Of a stretch of DNA of 49,342 nt, positions 23,101 through 30,159 are shown piece by piece. The DNA lies in the IMG/VR virus record IMGVR_UViG_3300037084_000029, positions 1-49,342 of that record. The stretch is one strand, 5' to 3'. The notes under the pieces were generated by a model. That model saw nothing but the letters and a program-made list of their open reading frames with translations, did no database searches and was not told the origin of the DNA. The DNA comes from a virus. The translations under genes were made by a program, and so were the position numbers. Numbering within the stretch: position 1 is the stretch's first letter; every line of letters begins with the position of its first letter.

Positions 23101-25850
23101 GTATCCGTTAGCTTCGTCAAGTCACTTGGCGCGAATGGTGTCTTGTCTCGGTAGGTGGACAGGCTCAGGTTGTGGACATCCTTTGCCCACTGTTCATAGC
23201 CCTTGTCCGTATCGCGGGATTTCGATCTAGCTGGAATCGATATGAGATCCGTGGGCTTGGCTTCCGCCTTCACGCCGATCTCTTCAAGAGCCTCCCTTAA
23301 TGCCTCTCTCTGCGCTTCAATAGTAGCGGCTGGACGCCCACTCTTGATAGCATCTCGGATTTGATCCGCAATGCGGATGGCGTCCCCGTAGGTATCGCGG
23401 AAAGAACGCTTTTGGTTGGGATCTCCAGCCCATTTCTGGAAGTCCTGTGATGCAACCAGATCTTCCGGCTTCGCGGAATCCACCTTGAAGTCTGCTGCCT
23501 TGGCTCTCGTCACGGGAGGAATATCTTTTGGAATAATCTGAGCAGGTTTTACAGACGCAGAACTTAACTCGTTGCCCTCTGTTAAGTTATCAGCCGCTAC
23601 TTCCTGCTTTTTCGCCTCATTTGAGGGAGCGTTTTGTGTAGTAGGCGGTGCTGGTGTCGCCTTCGGCGCGGCCTTCGCCGCCTGCTCTTGCTCCAGCACC
23701 TTCGCCCTGTTGCGGATGCTCTCCGCCCGCTTGTCCGTCTCTGCCGCAACCCTTCTTAGCTCTGCCGCTGCGCTGGGATCGGTCTGCTTGTCGGCCTCCG
23801 CTAATGCAGCTTCCCCTACCTGCTTGAGCTTCGCCAGTATCACTTTGGCCTTGGGCAGTTGAAGCTGCGTCAGTTCCGTGTCGGAGATGGCTTGCCCTGC
23901 CGCCCTAAGCCGCTTCATCGCAGGGAGTTCTTCAGGGTCGAGCTTCGGCGCGGGTGGCTCGGTCACGGCCTTAGGGGTGGCCACCTCGGGGGGGGCTTTA
24001 TTCGGTAAGTTGTTGCTTTCCCTAGATATAACCCCGGCTACCTTCGCGGGTGTAGATTCGGACTTAGCCGCATCAGCAGGCGGCGCTTGTCTGGATGCAG
24101 ACTCAACGGGCTTCGGCGCAGGCTTCGGCTTGAGCGGCGGCTTAATTGGCTCTGCCTTGGCCTCTGACGGCATCTCTACGGGCTTGGCCGCTTCCGCCTT
24201 GGCCGGTGGCTCCGCCGCCGCTGGTGGCGCAGCAGTGCCCTCTGCCGCACCCTGGAGCTTGCCCTTCGACATCATGCTGGTAAACGCAGCAAGGGGGATC
24301 TTCTGGTTGGGGTTCTTATTCCCCTTCGGCCCGGTGAAGTCGTATTTAACGATAGGCTTGCCGGATTCGTCGGCCTCGATGCTGGTGACAGCGTAAGCCC
24401 CGCCGTTTAAGTTCCATACCTGCCCCGGCTTGAAATCCGCCGTAGGCGCAGTAGCCCCCGCCTCTGTCTTCGGGGCAGGGGCCTCCGCGCTAGATGGCTG
24501 GATCACTTCCTTTCCGGGCTGTTGCCCTTCGGGCGTGACACGCTCAGAACCTCCTTTCTTTGACGTTACGGGCGGTTCCGTAGTGGCGGCTTCGGCGGCT
24601 GGTTTCGGCGCTTGCTCGACCGGCTCAATCGTTACGGTGTGGTCGGGAGCCTTAGACGCCACAAGGTCTTTGGCAAAGTCGGCTTGCTCTGGGGTGATGA
24701 GCCCTTCTTCGATTACCTTGCCCGTAGCATCCTTAACCGTCAGTTTTACGACAGGACCTTGCTCGGCGTCGGCATGGATATGGAGCCATCCAGAAACGGC
24801 CTTGTCGTATCCTGCATATACGCGCTTCCCTGTTTTAAGATCAATGACCTCGCGGGAGAGACGTCCGTTCTTGCCAACATCCAGGAAGCGAATCTCATGC
24901 GGTTTGCCGCCAATGGATACGGGGATGGGCTTAGCGATCTCAGGGCTCTGAGCGATAACATCGCGCATCTTCTCGATACGTTGCCCGCCTTCGGCTTCTT
25001 CCTGGAACAACTTCTCGGCAATTTCGTTGTGCGCTTCCAGCCTTGCGTCGATGATCTTCAGGCCGATGGGGATAGAGCCGGAAGCCAGCCCGGCCACTTG
25101 GCCGAAGAATCGAGCATGTTCTGGAGCAACTCCAGCCGACTCAAGCCCCTTGCGGGTAGCATATTCCGTCCCCGCGTACAGGCCAACGGCTTTGAGCGCC
25201 GTAACCGGCGCAACGGCTGCGCCCGCGATCATAAACGGAGTCGCTACCTCCAGCCCGCCAGTTATGATTTCCGTCCCAGCGGCAGAGGCCTGCTTCCTCA
25301 GTTCAGGCGTCAGTTTGTTGCCGTAGCCACCCGGCTTGTCGGGGGTGGCAAACGCTTCCGCAGGCTTGCCCAACCCCTCAACGCCAGCCACCACCCGCTG
25401 AGCCCCAGTGATCGGCATGTCGGTCATCCAAGAGACTGGCCCGCCCTCTTGGCCTGGAGGCACGCGAGGGGACTTTGCTCCCGTGCGCGGGTTTGTAAAC
25501 TGAGGGGCGCTCTTTGCTTGTTCTTCGGGAGATTGCAGCCCATACGGAACCTGCGGTTGCGGAACTCCCATCGGGATAATGGGCCGGTATGTGCCCACCA
25601 ACGGCACCCCAGGTAGCCCCGTTTTCTCTGCCCCAGGCACGGTTGAGAGCGGTCGCTTTTCTTCCCCCGGAGGGGTAACTGGCCCCATGTGCGTAACCGC
25701 AGCCCGTTCGGCCTCTGCGCTAGCGGCGGCTAGGTTCGGCTTAGGGGTAGATACAGATTTCCCACCATACTCCGCAAAGATGTCTGTCTTGGCATCTGGC
25801 GGAGCAGTTACAAGAGCACCCCCATACTCAGCAAACACATCGCTAGGCAT
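17190..25850 (-). CDS. Giant polyvalent virion/ejection protein with DdrB-like ParB domain
   Basis: 2886 aa, last gene of the minus arm. In order: an N-terminal duplicated motif (DVFAEYGG, DIFAEYGG); a hydrophobic Ala/Gly segment near residues 205-240; long Ala/Pro/Lys-rich linkers (about 420-800); a DdrB-like ParB-superfamily domain at about 1285-1575 (YPSHDPFSFERNADYHHLND, then NGPSIIDPDGNVLGGNNRRM); the repeat SYAADAAK twice near 1635; long helical domains; and a probable membrane helix near 2572-2593. Large polyvalent proteins of this type are injected with phage DNA and can protect it, as P1 DarB/DdrB do. Its place after the 204- and 599-aa proteins suggests the T7 gp16 position. Domain functions beyond ParB are unknown. 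Confidence 0.75.
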   Translation of the reverse strand: MPSDVFAEYGGALVTAPPDAKTDIFAEYGGKSVSTPKPNLAAASAEAERAAVTHMGPVTPPGEEKRPLSTVPGAEKTGLPGVPLVGTYRPIIPMGVPQPQVPYGLQSPEEQAKSAPQFTNPRTGAKSPRVPPGQEGGPVSWMTDMPITGAQRVVAGVEGLGKPAEAFATPDKPGGYGNKLTPELRKQASAAGTEIITGGLEVATPFMIAGAAVAPVTALKAVGLYAGTEYATRKGLESAGVAPEHARFFGQVAGLASGSIPIGLKIIDARLEAHNEIAEKLFQEEAEGGQRIEKMRDVIAQSPEIAKPIPVSIGGKPHEIRFLDVGKNGRLSREVIDLKTGKRVYAGYDKAVSGWLHIHADAEQGPVVKLTVKDATGKVIEEGLITPEQADFAKDLVASKAPDHTVTIEPVEQAPKPAAEAATTEPPVTSKKGGSERVTPEGQQPGKEVIQPSSAEAPAPKTEAGATAPTADFKPGQVWNLNGGAYAVTSIEADESGKPIVKYDFTGPKGNKNPNQKIPLAAFTSMMSKGKLQGAAEGTAAPPAAAEPPAKAEAAKPVEMPSEAKAEPIKPPLKPKPAPKPVESASRQAPPADAAKSESTPAKVAGVISRESNNLPNKAPPEVATPKAVTEPPAPKLDPEELPAMKRLRAAGQAISDTELTQLQLPKAKVILAKLKQVGEAALAEADKQTDPSAAAELRRVAAETDKRAESIRNRAKVLEQEQAAKAAPKATPAPPTTQNAPSNEAKKQEVAADNLTEGNELSSASVKPAQIIPKDIPPVTRAKAADFKVDSAKPEDLVASQDFQKWAGDPNQKRSFRDTYGDAIRIADQIRDAIKSGRPAATIEAQREALREALEEIGVKAEAKPTDLISIPARSKSRDTDKGYEQWAKDVHNLSLSTYRDKTPFAPSDLTKLTDTQLEDLKSAVDEAASWHPKVQPGRDLVFTSPEQAASMKWWDKQRDDIKKEFWRRGEPAREAEKQANKVAADKKDQEAFERATTVRPKNPTLKDVDAQRDKDIPEGYRVSGYSGGQRLLTQAGQFSVYQTFDTREWGWYDEKVGPSKKVKERYQEGVKSPITQKYIDDETAYIYGPWAKERKVATAPPPAQATVPPPSAVDKELPAAKKNTVEPSVERYEELQKEVRAIQKNPVYAEDTHEGMQLRDRALELEDEMLLHRKVAIAKYQADIDREKAEREAKAKKAEPPAVKKAEHKPAPAAEKPLETKEEKKQTKAEEKPDEQPKRSDDRAVGEGPKVSGTRKPSVRPIAGEGTKIRVPGRDRAYAAVYSVRELSDTYPSHDPFSFERNADYHHLNDRDYTDPVAQTRVIVNSGAKFDPDYLITDDPTATNGPSIIDPDGNVLGGNNRRMTLERVYAQNPKGAAAYRALLVKKAAVFGLDPKAIEGIKKPILVRELKDADVKPQRAITDLNKGTTAALSQGERATADARSMTAETASHIASVLESVGPDVNLNDVLSSKYGPVLINRLIREGIFTEEERPALLDDKNGTVTKEAKNRTAKMLLGDLFTDNQQFERAEPSLRNKLERTVVWLKKVERVPRWGLTKDVRDAISLIEHERDEKEYQEAHGFKAGGFLAENQADMFGGAGERPQVSEKAERIAEFIKGNSQKSIAQAFKSYAADAAKSYAADAAKAEELFAERAQEMPTGKAPGEAFDDSFGAAKKEPEPSAKADTGPIKTQAPPQAAAEPESASRQTAPPPGAGSVTLGGGLGALDPYVEEAIDVAKKYTPLVMSHLAELPPVQGAAETMKLARQAFDPRHNVSFGALNSVMKRNGSMVEFNWILQQLGDRWRSLFDAMPARMQVGFVDAIRHGRKQKAQLPARSSLFGKREAQDISAPLQEAADFFRGVDDDLYHSLQEVGVNPEYLENHYRTLWKVIPSFGEPSDKRGFKGVTKQRLEGTKGMLKKHVFEDMSEGLRWDFSALTEEEVHAAMQKAGIRPDGYKVEQGVDNLEVTPFSDKAIDALNKLEKSGAEVVKRGGTPTYWNAMTMFQAHYADALRFVTTRRMWKDGIESGRIRFVKRGMKPLDGFKRIDDAIAKVNIPVKTSRSIDDATQRVKDGVASDMNEAMQQIIDEHRQRGSVITATQVMAPVGEWYVEEGLARLLNNLQSRDRIREYALGRGLSRIKNGYTGIELGVSPFHFVFESIEAMGSMFALAFREAYLGVGKMTFERNRPGSTSLGKRLMWQSLKDLTGALPSATPGFRFGKVSAAPLVHEFSIEQLGASAKLLYGQAGKPYLETEQLKDAIAGYNKSLEFMRPSNPRYNDLISQRASAEAQLAAAQGDYNEALKKFASGKVGQRFLERYPDAAPLIHDYFQAGGKPHMDERFRLRATENFRTAYKNAVADHRELAAAGNALLAINEAMLAPLFETFIPNLKLGIFLKEYSFAKVENERKLERVENLRKGIDRIQYEIAQLNDERRRTPASHPPGVPVDPARMAKIQGIEDRLRAKTEQLNKTQIEHDAMQAQRGYSLEQIARETNDFVEDRFGEMNFDNLFWNNTIKTCLQLAFRSVTWKLGNARATGKGVRGGWRTMRDFYKALPGLASGTGEAPALEAHFSWLFTTMMLAVTVSAILSKMMGHQSFKDTFRKLAEGDWTEAVYFHSDEVGGRNSFASYARDWVHLARSIGGYISSSYAGDIGRFMDLLRGGIGKGGKDFYGTEVYHPADPWYEQAKDIAGHMIPMPFAAQSFFKSREQGQPLSSQVLGLLGFTKAPTDITDSPAVRAAKEAAAETVSVGARTKEQFEKTKDKSQLMNKLKRGEDVYDQAMDLVGKGKLTVKDLEDVAKQYRTPPLTRAIQRITDPDKLLEVWEKATNEEKAEIQSLLLNKLGSVVRNRPGQWTPRIEQRVAKDEVETWRPPQQIRTAPPPGVEGY
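20729..20742 (-). repeat. GTCTNNATCCAGAC element, copy 6
   Basis: Minus-strand GTCTGCATCCAGAC inside the giant gene, encoding the ESASRQ part of a linker. Same 14 bases as copies 4 and 7. Confidence 0.7.
20914..20961 (-). repeat. 24-bp perfect tandem duplication
   Basis: Two exact 24-bp units, 20914-20937 and 20938-20961, keep the frame and encode SYAADAAK twice in a linker of the giant protein. Exact identity suggests a recent slippage event. Confidence 0.85.
24089..24102 (-). repeat. GTCTNNATCCAGAC element, copy 7
   Basis: Minus-strand GTCTGCATCCAGAC followed by AAG, again in an SASRQ-coding linker of the giant gene. The protein motif SASRQ recurs with copy 6, so either the DNA element or the linker was duplicated. 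Confidence 0.7.
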
Positions 25851-25852
25851 GA

Positions 25853-27652
25853 CTAGAATACCGAGCCTGGATGCTTTTTAGCGAAATCGTCTTTCTTGTC
25901 CGCTGGAATGTAGCCGACAGACCCGTCTGGGGCCTGAACCCAAATTTGTCCCTTGGGAAGAACGGCTCCCGCTGGCGACTTCACCTTGGAAACTGTCTGC
26001 GGAACGTCGTCGGTCTTTCTCCCGGAGTCCTGCCCGGGTTTCGCCCCGGTATTGTTGCCGTGAAGACCCTGTATAGCAGGGGCGGCAGCCGCGCTCCCGC
26101 CCCTGCCCACAATCTTATCCACAGGCATCCCGTCGATGTGATGGATAACCTGTTCGCGCTGTTGGTCGGTTAGGTGCTGGTAGAACTCGGGGTGATCTCT
26201 AACATTCTCAAGAGCCATTTTTCTAAGAGCACCCGCGCTCTCTGTGCGCTTGGGGTCTTTCGGGTCGCTCGCTGATTTGCGAAGATCCTCCAATGCTTTC
26301 GCCTGCCCCGGAGTCCCGTCCCCGTGAACATCGTTGATGATGGACCTGGATACGTCGTCCAGTTCCCTCGGGTTGTACTTGTTCTTCTTGTCGTCAAGGT
26401 TCATTCTTTCGAGGGCAATTCTCAAACTGGCGTTCGCTGCCTTCTCCGCAATTGACGTTTGCCTCTCTTGGGACGTAAGTAGAATAGCTTGATTCTTCGC
26501 CAGTTCTAAATTCTTCGACCCCTTCTGCTTTAAGAGATTCGCCTGTATCTCTATACTGAGTGGGCTGTTAGGCGTCCTCTCCAGGTCGGCAACGATGCTC
26601 TTTTCGCCGTCGTCCAGTTTGTCCTTGCCCAGTGTCTTAGACCAAGACGCATAGGCGCGGTCAAGCTCAACCTGCTTCTCTGTGGGGGGCTTCGGGGCGG
26701 ATTCATTGCCCATGCGAAGGCTTCCCGGCTTAATGGTGTCAAGAGAAACGGGATTCCCCTTCCCATCCTCTAATCCTTTGTCTGTCCTAACGACATTGAT
26801 TTGTTTCCCGTCCACTTCGGCTGTGCCATAGTCGGTGACTTTAGCTGTTTCGGCCTTCTCTGGGATGGATTTGATTATTTCAACTAAACCAGAAGGTAAT
26901 TTGTCGGTTGGGGTTTTCCCTAAAGCATTCATGATTTGAGCAAGTTCTGGATCTTTGAAAATATCCGCCCTGCTCTTAATAGTGCCGTCCGACAACCCTT
27001 TACTTATCTTGTTTATAGCAATTGATCCGAATTGAGCAATCTGTGCCGTCTGCGACTGCGCCATCCTCACGTCATGCGACACGTCGCCCAGCGTTGCCCT
27101 TACGGTCTTCTCGTCGAAAGACGACGCCTGAGCACCGGGACCAAGCATGTTGGTTGCGGCCTGATGGAAAAACTTCACGATGGGGCTTTGATCCTGATCG
27201 TCCTTCTTCCCCTTTTTCTTGCCACCCTGCCCAGAATCCCCACCACCACCCGCCGCGTCGGGGCTAGTCTGATCCCTCAATATCCCAAGCCTCAAGGCCT
27301 CTAGTTTGTCAATTTGCTGCTTCTGCAAAGCTGGGTCAATGTCAGATTTACGGACGTACTCCTCTGTCTGCCCAATCCGGTTATAAATATCCGCTTCTTT
27401 CTGCCGCGACTTGGCATATTGCATTGCCCGGCCCTTGGACATTCCTTCAAGGAACTTGTCAATTATCATCGCCCCCTTGCCCAGCTTCCCCATATAACCG
27501 CTAGGGCGTTGCTGGGAAGCCTGATAGGTAGAAGGCGCGATTTGGGACGGGTCAAGGAATGAACTGAACGGCCCGGCTGCTGGATTAGCCGTAGTAGCCG
27601 TCGTCTGGGCAGTATCGGGAGGTGGACTCGTGACTACGGGAGTAGTGGACAA
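25853..27652 (-). CDS. Internal virion/ejection-type protein, 599 aa
   Basis: TTG is the only reasonable start (an in-frame stop lies just upstream, GAGGG precedes it). Pro/Thr-rich N-terminus, then helical sequence (GKLGKGAMIIDKFLEGMSKG, AKSRQKEADIYNRIGQTEEY), a Gly/Lys-rich linker (GGGGDSGQGGKKKGKK) and a long charged helical remainder. Order and size (204, 599, 2886 aa) parallel T7 gp14-gp15-gp16 or P22 gp7-gp20-gp16, which travel into the host with the DNA. No sequence family recognised; the role is inferred from position and composition. Confidence 0.5.
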   Translation of the reverse strand: MSTTPVVTSPPPDTAQTTATTANPAAGPFSSFLDPSQIAPSTYQASQQRPSGYMGKLGKGAMIIDKFLEGMSKGRAMQYAKSRQKEADIYNRIGQTEEYVRKSDIDPALQKQQIDKLEALRLGILRDQTSPDAAGGGGDSGQGGKKKGKKDDQDQSPIVKFFHQAATNMLGPGAQASSFDEKTVRATLGDVSHDVRMAQSQTAQIAQFGSIAINKISKGLSDGTIKSRADIFKDPELAQIMNALGKTPTDKLPSGLVEIIKSIPEKAETAKVTDYGTAEVDGKQINVVRTDKGLEDGKGNPVSLDTIKPGSLRMGNESAPKPPTEKQVELDRAYASWSKTLGKDKLDDGEKSIVADLERTPNSPLSIEIQANLLKQKGSKNLELAKNQAILLTSQERQTSIAEKAANASLRIALERMNLDDKKNKYNPRELDDVSRSIINDVHGDGTPGQAKALEDLRKSASDPKDPKRTESAGALRKMALENVRDHPEFYQHLTDQQREQVIHHIDGMPVDKIVGRGGSAAAAPAIQGLHGNNTGAKPGQDSGRKTDDVPQTVSKVKSPAGAVLPKGQIWVQAPDGSVGYIPADKKDDFAKKHPGSVF

Positions 27653-27687
27653 GGCTATAGCCCTCTACTCTTAAAGAATCGAGTGTG

Positions 27688-28302
27688 CTATCCCATCAGT
27701 CCTTCTGCCCCAGCCGTGCTGCCGCCACCCCCTCCAAGAGAGCCAAACGCGCCACCGCCAGCCGCGCTGCCCAAACCACCGGCGATAGATCCAATCATGG
27801 ACATTGTGCTGGATTTTTGTTGTTCATTCGCGTTCATGGTGGCTTGGTTAGACTGGCTCGCGATGTTCGCGCTTGACAACCCAGCACCAGTTTCCTGAAG
27901 GCCGATGCCCGCCGATGCCAACCCGATATTGGTATTGGACTGAAGCGCATTCTGGAAAAGCTGGTTGAGCGTGGTGGACATCTGCGTTGCTTCGCCCTGC
28001 TTGGAGGCAGCGAGAGCATAGTCTCTTCCCGGTCCTGCGGGGACTGAATTCATGATTTGCTCTTGCGCCTGCTTCTCGGTTTGAGCGATGGTTCCAGTGG
28101 CGGGGCCTGCGGCAGAGATCAGGTTAGAATAGTTCCCGCTTTCAGCGGCATTGATGACGCCAGTATTGTACGTCTTTTGCGGGGCCGTCAATGTTTGCTC
28201 TTGGGTAAGCTGGTTCTGCGCCATCCCGAGGTACTGTTGTTCGACGCCCAATTGCTGCTGGGTGATCTGATTCTGCTGGCCTTGTCCTTGGTCGCCGCCC
28301 AT
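27688..28302 (-). CDS. Gln/Ala/Gly-rich internal virion protein, 204 aa
   Basis: ATG with AAGGAG upstream. Composition is dominated by Gln, Ala, Ser and Gly (QQNQITQQQLGVEQQYLGMA). A helical amphipathic body leads to a glycine-rich hydrophobic C-terminus (MIGSIAGGLGSAAGGGAFGS). This resembles the small ejection protein (gp14 or gp7 type) of podoviruses, which inserts in the host envelope. Family not recognised directly. Confidence 0.5.
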   Translation of the reverse strand: MGGDQGQGQQNQITQQQLGVEQQYLGMAQNQLTQEQTLTAPQKTYNTGVINAAESGNYSNLISAAGPATGTIAQTEKQAQEQIMNSVPAGPGRDYALAASKQGEATQMSTTLNQLFQNALQSNTNIGLASAGIGLQETGAGLSSANIASQSNQATMNANEQQKSSTMSMIGSIAGGLGSAAGGGAFGSLGGGGGSTAGAEGLMG

Positions 28303-28314
28303 AAGTTACTGCTC

Positions 28315-28329
28315 CTTTATTTGGAATCG
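28315..28329 (-). repeat. 15-bp leader repeat CGATTCCAAATAAAG, copy B
   Basis: Minus-strand CGATTCCAAATAAAG. It contains the last codons of the GNAT gene (Asp-Ser-Lys-stop) and the start of the ribosome binding site of the 28302 gene. Identical to the copy before the 42805 gene, which is not coding. Confidence 0.7.
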
Positions 28330-28898
28330 TGGTCCTTGAAGGGGCTAATATCCTGCCACATCTCCCGCGTAATCCACGAAACATAGACCCCACAAACCTC
28401 GCCCTTCCAGGTGGTAAAGTAAGGGATGGGCTCGGCAGTGTGCCCAAACCCCAGGTTTTTCATAAACATCAGCATTGCTCTGTTCTTTTCTGGCGTCGTC
28501 CCAAATAGAACGTCGATGTCGTAGCGGTCGAAGGTCTGCTCCAGCATCATCTGGGATAGAGGGAAGGTAATATCCCGACGCTGGTATCCGGCAAAAAAGG
28601 CACAGCTTAGTTCTGATTTCTTGCTACCATCGCCTCTCCCAATGGCCGCAGAGATATGTCCAATCCCCACCAGTTTTGTCTTGTCTCCAGACTTCAGGTA
28701 GCAGCCGTAGGTGATGGCGTTGGGATCAGAGTGCGTGGCTAGAAACTTCGGGATGCCTGGGTCTGACTCGTAAAACAGCACAGAGAGCGTGCCGTCTATC
28801 TTCATCGTCAGGTACGCGCTGGCCAAAAGGTCCATCGAGACCGGAGCCACAATCAGATCGCCCATCTCGTAAAGCGGACCATCTTTTTTAAGTGTCAT
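28317..28898 (-). CDS. GNAT-fold acyltransferase-like protein
   Basis: 193 aa from the ATG at 28898, which overlaps the previous stop (an upstream in-frame start at 28910 is less likely). GNAT-like features: a beta-rich core with VGIGHISAAI, then LSCAFFAGYQRRDITFPLSQ, and the closing NRAMLMFMKNLGFGHTAEPI, typical of the C-terminal strand-helix of acetyltransferases. GNAT proteins occur amid podovirus virion genes; they may be packaged or may modify a virion or host protein. Acceptor unknown. Confidence 0.65.
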   Translation of the reverse strand: MTLKKDGPLYEMGDLIVAPVSMDLLASAYLTMKIDGTLSVLFYESDPGIPKFLATHSDPNAITYGCYLKSGDKTKLVGIGHISAAIGRGDGSKKSELSCAFFAGYQRRDITFPLSQMMLEQTFDRYDIDVLFGTTPEKNRAMLMFMKNLGFGHTAEPIPYFTTWKGEVCGVYVSWITREMWQDISPFKDHDSK

Positions 28899-29536
28899 TG
28901 GCGGAACCACACTCCCGTAAAGAATCCCGCTGTCACTGTTGCCATAGTGGCCAACCCCAACGTCCCGTTAGATTGCAGGAAGGCGGCTGTCCCTCCGCCG
29001 CTGACCGAAGCCCATCTGCCCCAATTGGGGGGAGCATCCGCCAGCCGGTAATAGGCCGACCCGTCCGACTCCCACGGGTGCCACTGATACCCCGTCCCGT
29101 TGAACTCTAGCCAGTGGTAGTAGTCGCTGATGAAGAACGTCATCCCGGCATTGTCGGCATTTGTAGCCAGCGTCCCAGCCGTAGGAAGCTGCGCTAGGGT
29201 GATGATCGTGAAAAGCGCCGCCTGCGCTACCTGTTGGCCGTTCGGCCCACCAACCTGAAGCTTGCCGCTATTGATTGCCGCCTGGATAGCTGCTATCCCG
29301 TAGAGCTTATTGGCAACCGCGTTCGTGATGAACTCGTTTGGGGATACATTCTGGGCCGTCTGCTGTGAAGAGTAGGCTGTTGCCAGCGTAGGGGACGAGA
29401 GCAGATTGGGGGAGTTTTGTCCGTAAACGCCAGACACCTTCTGGTATAGATAGCGCATCCTCTGATTCAGGGCGAAGAGGGTTTCGTCCTGGAGGTCCGA
29501 TGTTTTTAACTCTGCGTAGCCGCTCGTATTTGCCAC
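28895..29536 (-). CDS. Tail-associated protein, 213 aa
   Basis: GTG start with GAGGA upstream. Residues 10-60 look helical (TSDLQDETLFALNQRMRYLY). The C-terminal part reads like a small fibre or decoration module (WLEFNGTGYQWHPWESDGSA, LQSNGTLGLATMATVTAGFF). It may be a short tail appendage. Assigned from composition and place among virion genes only. Confidence 0.45.
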   Translation of the reverse strand: MANTSGYAELKTSDLQDETLFALNQRMRYLYQKVSGVYGQNSPNLLSSPTLATAYSSQQTAQNVSPNEFITNAVANKLYGIAAIQAAINSGKLQVGGPNGQQVAQAALFTIITLAQLPTAGTLATNADNAGMTFFISDYYHWLEFNGTGYQWHPWESDGSAYYRLADAPPNWGRWASVSGGGTAAFLQSNGTLGLATMATVTAGFFTGVWFRQ

Positions 29537-29537
29537 G

Positions 29538-30158
29538 TTAAATCCTCGGGGCCATCAAAGTTGACAACGTGGTTTGCTGATACGCCGACCTCTGATCGGC
29601 CCCACAGGCCATCCATTCTAAACGCGACCCATCAGCATAGAGCTTAAATACCGGCAATCCAACAACTGGGGTGATGGTGGGACTAACCGTAGTGGTAACC
29701 GTCGTTGTCACAGTAACAGTTGTCGAAACAATTGTCGAAACAGTTGTCGAAAGAGTGATGAACGGGTTTGCTGGCATGAGTACATCTCTCTCTGCCAGGA
29801 AAAGACCCTCTGCCAAATTCACCCCAACGAATCTGTCGGAAGGGACTACGGTCCCGTTTGTATATGTCCCAGTGCCCACCGCGTCGATTGTGGCTGAAAC
29901 GGTTGTAGGGGCGGTGAGTACTTGGTGTGGGCCGTCGACTCCACCCCCAACGCCAACAACTGTAATAGGCTGGCCCACCCAGAGCCCAGATGCAACGCTA
30001 AAGCCCAGCGCAACTGGATTGGTTCCGTTAACGGTTGCAATCGCCAGAGTCGCAAAAGTCATCCCCATTGTTTCGACAGTCTCCGGCCAATCCCCGCCGA
30101 AGCAATTGGGATAGGAGTAGACCGGGTATAAGAGGTCCTCTTCTGTACTCAGAGCCAC
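29538..30158 (-). CDS. Structural protein with Thr/Val repeats, 206 aa
   Basis: GTG start behind GAGGGG, coupled to the previous stop. Beta-rich; residues about 130-158 are a nearly pure Thr/Val/Ser run (STTVSTIVSTTVTVTTTVTT), encoded by imperfect 12-bp repeats at about 29693-29755. Likely a tail or fibre component; no family recognised. Confidence 0.45.
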   Translation of the reverse strand: MALSTEEDLLYPVYSYPNCFGGDWPETVETMGMTFATLAIATVNGTNPVALGFSVASGLWVGQPITVVGVGGGVDGPHQVLTAPTTVSATIDAVGTGTYTNGTVVPSDRFVGVNLAEGLFLAERDVLMPANPFITLSTTVSTIVSTTVTVTTTVTTTVSPTITPVVGLPVFKLYADGSRLEWMACGADQRSAYQQTTLSTLMAPRI

Positions 30159-30159
30159 A

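Noticed and set aside
17190-25850. N4-like virion RNA polymerase
   Set aside because: Size and position would fit, but no single-subunit polymerase motifs were seen; the recognisable domain is DdrB-like ParB.
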